Assembly (NCBI GenBank): GCA_023014335.1
Contig: JAECYW010000002.1
Span: 2,914,001 to 2,978,000, forward strand
DNA: 64,000 nt
Direction: 5' to 3'
Source of the DNA: Galerina marginata
Lineage: Eukaryota > Basidiomycota > Agaricomycetes > Agaricales > Galerinaceae
The notes under the pieces are model-generated. The model saw only the letters and a program-made list of their open reading frames with translations, did no database searches and had not been told where the DNA came from. Below are positions 52,568-60,705 of the stretch, one piece after another. Each line of letters starts with the position of its first letter. Position 1 is the first letter of the stretch. A program made the translations under genes and the position numbers.

Positions 52568-52593
52568 TTTGCCACAAAGTCACGTGTGGCAAA
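52568..52593. repeat. Hairpin TTTGCCAC/GTGGCAAA in the Helitron 3' region
   Basis: The same 26-nt hairpin also occurs inside both 453-bp repeats (about 45763-45788 and 52838-52863), with a decayed relative near 54021-54046. The loop contains the palindrome CACGTG overlapping the right arm. Confidence 0.85.
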
Positions 52594-52646
52594 AGCGTTG
52601 CAATCAATCTTGACCACTTTCAATTTTAAACTCCTTGCGGCAAGTA

Positions 52647-52663
52647 CCCGTGCGGAGCACGGG
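52647..52663. repeat. Helitron 3' terminal hairpin
   Basis: CCCGTGC and GCACGGG pair perfectly around GGA. A second small hairpin, CTTGC-G-GCAAG, precedes it at 52634-52644. GACGCGCC separates it from the junction with the second 5' end. Confidence 0.8.
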
Positions 52664-52671
52664 GACGCGCC

Positions 52672-53124
52672 CTCACGTTGGACGTGATGGATATGCCATT
52701 CACGTTTGCAATTGCCCTCTCAGGAAGGACTTCGTATACGCGCAGATGTTCGAGTAGGAAGAGGATGGGCAGACATAAGTAGTGGTAAAAGCAGAGAATA
52801 CGGCGAAGTCGATGAGCAATGACCGCCCTGCAACACATTTGCCACAAAGTCACGTGTGGCAAAGTCGCTGCACGATCTCGGCTACGTCTGCGTGAAAGGA
52901 GATGTGGTGCGAGTTAGGTGCTCTCTCTTAATGACAACTTCACCGTTCGGCACAAAAACAGTTTTAGCGAGGAGGTGTACATGTCAAGAATAACATTCTG
53001 AAAAAATTGAAGATCAATTTGCGTGTAAAGGGAGAAGGATAACTCATACATGAATCCGTGGGAAAGGAGATGTGGTCTGACTTACTTTTTGCTAAAAGTT
53101 TCCCCCAAAGCACGTAGTGGTCAA
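52672..53124 (+). repeat. 453-bp direct repeat, copy 2 (truncated second Helitron 5' end)
   Basis: Begins immediately after the 3' hairpin region of the complete element. It matches copy 1 throughout and then stops abruptly at TTTTTTGGCATATTAACG, where copy 1 continues into RepHel leader sequence. Confidence 0.95.
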
Positions 53125-53284
53125 TTTTTTGGCATATTAACGTTCTAAATATGTCTAAAAGTGTTTCTGTCTACTTAGTTTTTCTTAGTGGTTGAGCCCC
53201 CATGCTGTAGAGGCCTTGAAGTGTCAATTTCGGACATTTGTTGACATCTATTTACGAAGGACAGTCCTGCAAAGATAAGATTCT

Positions 53285-53664
53285 TTTCTTTTTAAGATAA
53301 GATAACATGAAAGCTTGCAAACCCGATTGGGAACCAAAACCCAAATGAGTGCTGTGACCCATTCAAATACGACATCATGCCGAGGTGTACAAACAGGTGG
53401 GGCCTACCCACAAAGACGATAAGCGCGCTGGCAGAAAAAGCGCGAGTGCGATAGCGAAAAGCTTAGAAACCGAAAAAATTAAACCGCTGGGATCTGACTC
53501 TTTCGAAAAGGGATCTCATTCGGCAGCGGAATCGCGCCCGCATTCGCCTTCGCAAAACGTGAGAATCGCCCCGGCATCTAGCGTCTTTAGTAGTAGTGAC
53601 AAGCGCGTCTCGCGTGCTCCGCACGCTCACCTCTGAGCATCGGAATTTGAAAACGGGATCGGAA
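53285..53664 (+). repeat. Repeat module A
   Basis: Opens with GATAAGATAACATGAAAG (53296), then the shared block GAGGTGTACAAACAGGTGGG, ATCTAGCGTCTTT...AGTAGTGA, and ends with the GC-rich hairpin GCGTGCTCCGCACGC (about 53613) and CTCACCTCTGAGCATCGGAA. It encodes an 83-codon open frame (53385-53636, ATG at 53385) ending VSRAPHAHL, conserved in module B. Confidence 0.8.
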
Positions 53665-54055
53665 CGTAAAACTTAAGCATTTAAAAAATATGGTAATGTC
53701 GACCAGACTACAGGATTGGAGTCCAAAAGTTAGGAATTCGTTGCGCATAGTACAATAATATTTAAATACGTCTCTACACATTGCAATTTCTACCAAGCCT
53801 ATCGGAGTCGGACAAAATAGGGGACATCATTTTTGGAGTTGCCATGTTCCTTTTTAGCTTAGTCAATGAGTTGCAATTTAAATTTCAGCGCACATCGCGC
53901 ACACCTGTGAGTTGGGTAGACTTCGAAGGAACTGTCTTGGTACGAAGGCGACTACTTACCGCGGTTTGCAAATCTGATGGCATTGGGAGCACAGGCACGG
54001 CCAAAGGCACGGCAATGAATTTGCCAGCAAATCACGTGTGGCAAAGACTTACAAT

Positions 54056-54427
54056 AGATAAGATTACATAGAAAGATAAGATTCCACGAAAATTCTAGAA
54101 AAAAACGAAATAGGAAAAATGACCCAAAAATGTCTACGATGCCGAAGTGTACAAACAGGTGGAGCACCCCCAACAAACACGATAGACGCTCTGGCAGAAC
54201 AACGTCGATTTCGATAACGAAAAGCGCAGAAACCACGAAAAGGAAAGTGCTGAGATCTGACTTCTCTGAAGAGGGATCTCACTCGGCAGCGGGATCGCGC
54301 CCGCATTCGCCTTCGCAAAACGTGCGAATGATGGCGGCATCTAGCGTCTTTCGTAGTAGTGATGACAAGCGAGTCTCGCGTGCTCCGCACGCTCACCTCT
54401 GAGCATCGGAATTTAAAAACGGGATCG
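54056..54427 (+). repeat. Repeat module B
   Basis: Same order as module A: diverged GATAAGATTACATAGAAAG (54057), block starting GATGCCGAAGTGTACAAACAG, and the same hairpin and CTCACCTCTGAGCATCGGAA end. An open frame with an ATG at 54130 shares the ending SRPHSPSQNVR...VSRAPHAHL with module A. Confidence 0.8.
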
Positions 54428-55069
54428 TGTGAGTTGGGAAAACTTTGAAAGAACTTTCTTGGTAGGCGCCGGAGAAGAATTGTTCAAGTTGTCATGTAAA
54501 TTTTCAGCATGGTCTGAGTAGACTTTGAAAGACCTTTCTTGATATGAAGGCAACTACATGCTGCGCTTTGCAAATCTGATGGCTTTGGCGCTTGCGCGCA
54601 CAGGGACGGCAATGAAAATTTAGCCTTAACCTTTCGGCTACCAGCTACCAAATTGTACCTCCCTCTGTCAGGTGTTGGCTTTTATTAAGCAGGAAGAATG
54701 TTTCGAGCTCAACCTTTACTCATAATTAGTCATTATGCAGCATCATGGATCACTGAGCTCAAGTGTGAGCCTTGGGATTTGAAAAAGGGAGCTGCATTCA
54801 TATCTTAGGCATGCAGCACCAACTTTCTGGCTTCCAGCGTCTTGTGTTGTGGATGTCAGCAAGCGTTCACACTCTCACATTGGCATTTCCAACCGTGTCC
54901 GATAAGATAACATGAAATATAAGATAGGCGTTCGAGGTTCGTCGAATCGGTTCGGCGAACTTTGACCCCAGTGGGCGAGATGTCTTTGGTATTTCCGAGT
55001 TATTTGGTGGAAGTCAGCAAGTGTTCACGGTCTCACGTCGCCTTGTCCAACTGTCTCTGATAAGATAAC

Positions 55070-55423
55070 ATGAAAGCGGCTGTTTTTACTGCACTGATGA
55101 TGCACAGAGGTATTGTACTGGATGGGTTAGAGGTGCAGGTGATTGTAAAGCAGCTGAAGGCGCCGTTACATTGCAAAACGGTCTCAATCGAACACCTGGC
55201 CAAGTTTTCCGCTGATGGCTCTTGGATTCCTGAAAAGATCACACACCATGTGGAGGACCTGATCAGCTCTCCGATTATCGGCGTCGGCGAGGTTGAAAGG
55301 TCGGAAGAGCAAGACGTCGTGGTCAACCTATCCATCGACACCGGGGACAAAGGATTAGACAGAGAAGACTGGATCGATCTGAGACTCGTAACGCGCATGC
55401 TATTCGACGTAAAACCCAATTGA
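55070..55423 (+). CDS. Hypothetical 117-residue protein in the repeat region
   Basis: Unrecognised. Its ATG lies inside one of the GATAAGATAACATGAAAG motifs, and the frame runs without interruption to TGA 55421-55423. The sequence looks protein-like (mixed charge, e.g. VLDGLEVQVIVKQLKAPL, EKITHHVEDLISSPIIGVGE, DREDWIDLRLVTRMLFDVKP) with no signal peptide or membrane segment. It could be a gene fragment captured by a transposon. Only composition and length support it as coding. Confidence 0.4.
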   Translation: MKAAVFTALMMHRGIVLDGLEVQVIVKQLKAPLHCKTVSIEHLAKFSADGSWIPEKITHHVEDLISSPIIGVGEVERSEEQDVVVNLSIDTGDKGLDREDWIDLRLVTRMLFDVKPN

Positions 55424-55446
55424 GAAGAGAGCCCCAAAACCGGCTC

Positions 55447-55610
55447 TGATAAGATAACATGAAAGATAAGATAATAAAGGGAGGATTCGAGAAAAAAAAA
55501 CCAATTCGGAAATGAGTCCCAAATAAGGAATGTGACCAATTGAAATACGACATCATGCCGAGGTGCACAAACAGGTGGGGCCTACCCACAAAGACGATAA
55601 GCTCACTGGT
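55447..55610 (+). repeat. Repeat module C (truncated)
   Basis: GATAAGATAACATGAAAG at 55448, then the shared GAGGTGCACAAACAGGTGGG. It breaks off after GATAAGCTCACTGG where module D begins. Confidence 0.8.
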
Positions 55611-55932
55611 AACATGAAAGATAAGATAAAAATGCGAAGATTCGAGAAAAAAACCAATTTAGAAATGAGTCCTAAATGAGGACTGTGACCCATTCAAAAA
55701 CGTCACGATGCCGAGGTGTACAAACAGGTGGGGCCCCCCAACAAAGACGATAAGCTCACTGGCAGAAAAAGCCCAACTTCGATAGGGAAAAGCGCAGAAA
55801 CCAGAAAAATGAAAGTGTTGGGATCGGACTCTGGCAAAGAGGGATCTCACTCGGCGGCGGCATCGCGCCCGCATTCCACCCAAGAAAACGTGGGAAGATC
55901 ATAGGCATCTAGCGTCTTTCGTAGTAGTGATG
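55611..55932 (+). repeat. Repeat module D
   Basis: Starts with a partial motif (AACATGAAAGATAAGATA) and contains the shared block through AGCGTCTTTCGTAGTAGTGA, then stops just before the GC-rich hairpin present in modules A and B. It has an open frame from ATG 55716 of about 60 codons, similar to those of A and B up to SRPHS. Confidence 0.8.
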
Positions 55933-56008
55933 TAACTCGTTTAATTAAATTGTCAGGCAAAGGAAGCTGCCCAAAAAACTATCGGCTATCGTGCTTTGAT
56001 ACATATTG

Positions 56009-59000
56009 TCAATGATGTACATCCTGGGCTTCAATACAGGCATCCAATAAACAAGCATAATTATCTGAAGGGGTGGCTTGGCTGAGGCGCGACGAAACAG
56101 CTTCCAGGATCGCTGAAGGACTGAAGTTGGAGGTTAGTTTAAATTTCAGTGAATAAACGAAAGGCCACTTACTCCATAGGTCCATATACAACTTCGACCT
56201 CACAGTCCAAGGATTTAATAGACATTGGCCATTGAGATAGTGTTTCGAACCCGAACACGAACGAGACGCACGCCTTTCCTTTCACGGAAGGGAACATGAC
56301 CATTGTCTTCGCTTTAAAACTGGGCAGCGGTGATTCCCTAGAAGGCAGACAGACGCTGATTTCTACGGGGTACTTGATGTTGAGCAGCGTCAGCTGCGAT
56401 CGCAGTTGAGCACAGGCAGACCAGTAATCACTTAGGCGATGGACAATCTAATCGAACAGTGGTTAAAAAATAATATTATCCACAAAGAGAAATACTCACC
56501 TCGCGAACAGTTAGGTCGTCGCCTTCTGTGATGAGTTGTTGGGCGGTGGACAACAGGAAAGAGCTGAGTCGCGGAAAGTCGTCCTTGTAACTCGTACTAG
56601 CTTTCCCGAACCGAGTGATGCTGACTTTCGTGACAACGGGCAGGAAGTTCTTGCAAGGAATCGAAACACGGAAGAGGGACGCATAGATGTATTCGAACAG
56701 ATCTGCGTGGACCTTGGTGATGCGACTCATGTGGAGATCTTCAAGCGCCTCGAGCTCGCTCTTCAGTCTGAAAACCTCGGAGCGCGTCGAGGTTTGCTTC
56801 ATGTGTAAAATGCGCTGTGCAGTCGCGATGGTGTTTCTGGCTTCACGCTTCTGCGTCTCAATCTCGCTTGACCGTTCTTGCAGCCACCGGAGCTGGTCGT
56901 TTCCCTCAGCGAGCTCGGCTTTCAAGGCTTCGATTTCGATGCTTCGATTTGTTATGGTCAGTAAACTACAGTTTCAGCACGTGTGATGCCTTACTTCTGC
57001 TCTGCGATCGTCGCTTTGAGTTCATTCAGGTAGTCCTGGTCGCTCTCCTCGATTTCCGCAACTTCCGCCTGTTCCTGCTCCAGTTCGCGCATGAGCTCTT
57101 CGTATTCCTTCTCAAGCGCTGGGATGATCTCGAGCGCGGCTTTCTTTGGCTCTTCCAATGCCCGGGCATCCTGAAAATGGTTTCAAAAATTGTCCATCGG
57201 AGGAAATTTGTGCACAACCACCTTTTCCAATGAGGCGAAGGCCTCGTCAGCTGTTACGCGCAGGCCTTCAACCCATTGTAATTTCCAGTCATACCAATCA
57301 GACCTAGCCAGAAATCGCGTATGTGTTCGGATCAAGTTTAGTTGATGCTATTAATGATGGCAGTACTTGTGAGTTAATTTGGTGGATGGTTAATAAGCAA
57401 AGCATACCATGAGCTCGGCCTGACCCTCCTCATCCGCCCTAGCATATTCCACAAACAGTTCTGGAGTGACTTTTGCAGCTTCCTCCTCCGCTTGGGCGAA
57501 GACGACCTTGCTCTTCGCCATCCATCCCTCTAAATCCTTAGAGACTCGGGAATACAGATCCAATTGGGGGATGTCAATTGCCATTGCAGTGACATACTCG
57601 GCTAAGGGAATGTCTGCTGAATTGCGGGGTTGGTGGACAGGCTGCTGTGATGGATGCATCGAACGCCTTGGAGCGGTTAGTTCGTCCATGAATCTGATCC
57701 CAGTCATAGAGAAAAATTGGGCGACTGATATTGATGGCTGATTTAAAAATATTTGGTGAACTAAAACTCAAAGGAAATCGCATAAGACAGCTTAAGCTTA
57801 CCACTTCCTCCTCCTCTTCGTACTCGGCTTGCTGAACGCCTTCGCGCCACTGCTCTGTTGCATTGATGTCGAGGTCCATATGAGCGGAGACATCGACGAC
57901 CTCCTGGGTCTGGGTCTCTTCTTCTACAGGGTTCGTGTCGGGTAGAGTTACGCCCTCCTCAGGTTCTGAGGACAGCTCTCTTGGTTGCATTTTTTGGACA
58001 ACCTTTGGAGCAGGCGAGCCTCGAGTAGGACTGGGGGAAGCTGAAGCTTGTCTAACTACTTCTCGAACGCAGTGATCGGCGTCCTTCTCCTTCTCTTTGG
58101 TGTCTACCCCCGTTGGCCGAGACTTTACGGGAAGACCAGAGTCTGCATCCTTATCAAAACGAGTCCAAGCGTCTGTTGGACCTGATCCTAGACTTGCTCG
58201 ACCAACGCCAATACCAGGCTTTTTCTTGGCAGAAGTAACTTCGACTGGTGGTGCAGTTTCAGTGCTCGAGGAAGAGGGAACGGAGAACCCCGCTGCCAGA
58301 CTCTTCCTCTTGGCAAAATAGCCAGAAGGACGCCGTAAGGCAGACGACGGGCGAGAGGTCGGCTCAGGAGCGGTAGGGTTAAAAGCTTGGAATGGTGCTT
58401 TCTTACTGGGGGACAAAGGTCCTGGTTTTGGGACGGCGGGCATGGCAGCAGCCGGAGCGGGGGGTTCATCGCTTGTCTGATCAACGGCACCCAACCACTT
58501 TCCGACTAAGGCCTGTCGTTTTGCTGGGCTCGGTTTGTCCGTATCGATATCCATATTTTCATCATGTTGTGATGGTCGGCTCCGCTTAGCTGGCATAGAA
58601 TGGGAATCAGAGTTGGGCTTCTTAGGCGACGGGCGGGCAGTAGGTGGCGCAAATGCTGCAGAAAATGTCGGTTTAGGTTTAGCTTTCAAGGGTGTCCCCG
58701 AAGAAGGAGGGTTGGATTTGGATGGTGATGGGGCTCTGGGAGTGAAAGAAAAAGCGGCAGAGTTGTTGGACTTTGCCGTTTGGGAAATCGGTGCCGGTGT
58801 CTTCGATGGAGCCGCTCCCGAAGGAGGGGGTTGGAACACCGAAGATTTACGAGGTTGCTGAGAAGCAGGCGCGCTTTGAGCTTCAGAATATCTATCTTGT
58901 GGGGCCAGGGATTGACGTGGAGTCGAGGCTACGATGTTACCATAAACTTCGGACTCGTCCATATTTGAATCTTGATAACCAATGGATATTCGCGAGTTGG

Positions 59001-60227
59001 GTCCAAGGCTGACGCGCCCCAGGACTTGACTGAGATTCATGGTCTTATTGCCATTATTGATGTCGTCGTCGTCGAAGCCGTCCTCTGTGCTGGTGAATGA
59101 ATCTTCTCGAGACTCAGTAGCTATGGCTGCTTGCTGTGCAGAGGGGAGAGAATCGCGAGCACGCCTCAAACGCGCCATGGCATCGTCCAGGTTCATATCC
59201 TCCTCTTCCTCCTCCTGCGGTCTTCTGTCATCAAAAGATGATTCGGATTCAGGTTCTGAGGGGTTCTCGCCAGAGTGGGTCATCTGCTTGAGAGCGAGCC
59301 AAACCTGATCTTGATCGGCTGGCCGCAGAGACTGACCAAGAGGAACGGTGAACTCCATGGGCTCATACTCACCAGATTGCTCAGAAATAGCCGACTGCGT
59401 TGACTCGTTTCCGATATCTGAACGTGATTCGTCTGCTTCGGGTAGTTGCTGGTCTGAAGGAGGTAGACGAACTCCTATTGACAGAGAACGTTTCCTGGCA
59501 AAATCTCCGTTTATTGCCTGAGTAACATCCATGTTGTCTGCATCATATTCGTCATCTTCGTAGTCGAACTCCTCCTCGAGGATTGCTGAACCTCGCGCAG
59601 CGTATGCATTGGGGAGCGGAGCGATTGTTGTAAGATCCATATCCTCACTTTGTGCAAGCGAGTATCGAGCGGAACTACGCCGACGGCGGGAGCTTTGGCC
59701 TGGGTAGTCGTTCTCGTTGGATAGTTGTGCGGGTGGAGCCCGATGAGAGTCGGAGACTGAAGCCGGGGAGGACTGGGGGGACCCAGTGCTGTTGGTATGA
59801 GTGGTGTCGAACATGCGAACATGAGAGTGGCTGGCGAAGCTAACCCGTCTGCCAAAAGACTTGCGAGAGGTGTTATCATGGACTAGGGCTGTATAATCCT
59901 GGGTGATGTCCATGGAACGCGTTGTATCATCGGCAGTGGAGGATTGAGATTGAGTTGTGGGCTGAGACGATGAATCCACGTTTAGTGCATTAATAGAGGC
60001 TTTCAAAATGCTCTTCCTAGGCGCCTTGAAGTACATCAGTACTATCACCAAACAGTTTCAGATAATTGACATACAAGAGACCGTCGCGCCTTCGCCAATG
60101 GGCTAAGAGAGGCGCCTGGGACAATACTATGTGCTCTTCGTCTGCCCTTTGGTACTAGTGAATGCCGCTTTTGATTTGGGACTGCAATTGACCTTCGGCG
60201 ATTAGGGGATGGTTTCTTGGTGGCCAT
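56009..60227 (-). CDS. SPC7: Kinetochore scaffold Spc7/KNL1
   Basis: Outer-kinetochore KMN-network subunit that recruits checkpoint proteins and PP1. ATG 60227 begins a basic N-terminus (MATKKPSPNRRRSIAVPNQK). The two PP1-docking motifs of KNL1 are visible, SILK in PRKSILKAS (about 60005) and RVSF in GRRVSFASHS (about 59840). MELT-like repeats include RSMDITQDY, EDMDLTTI, DNMDVTQAI and NKTMNLSQVL. A long disordered Ser/Pro region follows. The conserved Spc7 domain starts ISVAQFFSMTGIRFMDELTA, with IPLAEYVTAMAIDIPQLDLY, then a coiled coil (LMRELEQEQAEVAEIEESDQ) and the C-terminal RWD-like region (SRITKVHADLFEYIYASLFR, VSFVFGFETLSQWPMSIKSL). TGA at 56009-56011. About 1,270 residues. Confidence 0.93.
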
Positions 60228-60705
60228 AGTATGTTTGATCGGATAAGAGGTGATCGTAGGGATTAGGAGAAAGAAGAATCAAGAAATGACAAGAGATTCA
60301 AAAGTGAGAAGGCCTAGGACGATGCTCTCCAAGTATGATCGCCGGAGTCAACCTTGGGGGTGGCAAAATAAACAGACGCGTCTCTGTACATGCAATCACG
60401 TGATCGTTTATTACTATATCTAAGTGCCAAGACTCAACGATCGTTGAATGATCCCACTTACTCTCAAAAATTACGAAAGGTCTGGACTATCTTGGATGGT
60501 ATTAGCTAGAAAACCTTTATTGTGAAACGCGGCTCCTCCGAAAAAGAATCTTTTTAAATATCATAGCTCTAGAATCGAACACCATCATGTGACGGCTGTA
60601 AACGCGTTCGTCACGCTCGCGTTTTGCCTCGCGCCATCATTTCCCGATCCAGAAACAGTGCCTTCCTTTGAATCTCGAGGCTTTCAACACTCCACACTTC
60701 CAGTC
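60228..60705. promoter_or_regulatory. Shared divergent upstream region of Spc7 and kinesin-6
   Basis: 478 bp between two divergent ATGs of mitotic genes, including the only sequence in which their promoters can lie. An in-frame open stretch (60589-60705) precedes the kinesin ATG but reads through without an obvious start. ACGCGT (MCB-type, bound by MBF in yeasts) occurs at about 60374, and AACGCGTTC at about 60600. Their function here is inference. Confidence 0.4.

Larger units (their letters stand above)
45598..52672 (+). mobile_element. Autonomous Helitron (about 7.1 kb), followed head-to-tail by a truncated second 5' end
   Basis: A rolling-circle transposon with a RepHel gene (46262-51183) and an OB-fold partner gene (51279-52346). 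I place the 5' end at TCACGTTGGACGTGATGG (45598), because this sequence reappears directly after the 3' terminal hairpin at 52673. The 3' end carries a GC-rich hairpin (CCCGTGC-GGA-GCACGGG, 52647-52663) about 9 nt from the junction, as Helitrons do. There are no long terminal inverted repeats and no reverse transcriptase or integrase. The classical CTRR terminus is not present at the proposed 3' end, so exact borders are inferred from the repeat structure. Confidence 0.82.
53125..56008. other. Nested-repeat region right of the Helitron
   Basis: No host gene is visible. The region is built from at least four related modules (listed separately), a second repeat family containing TTTGCAAATCTGATGGC (53965 and 54578), a duplicated ~70-bp segment (about 54849-54918 and 55008-55076), and one 117-codon open frame. 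AT-rich linkers join them. Confidence 0.6.

Noticed and set aside
45597..53124. LTR retrotransposon, because long identical direct repeats flank a coding interior
   Set aside because: The interior encodes a HUH Rep and PIF1 helicase, not reverse transcriptase or integrase. The repeats lack TG...CA ends, and the right copy abuts a GC-rich hairpin as in Helitrons.
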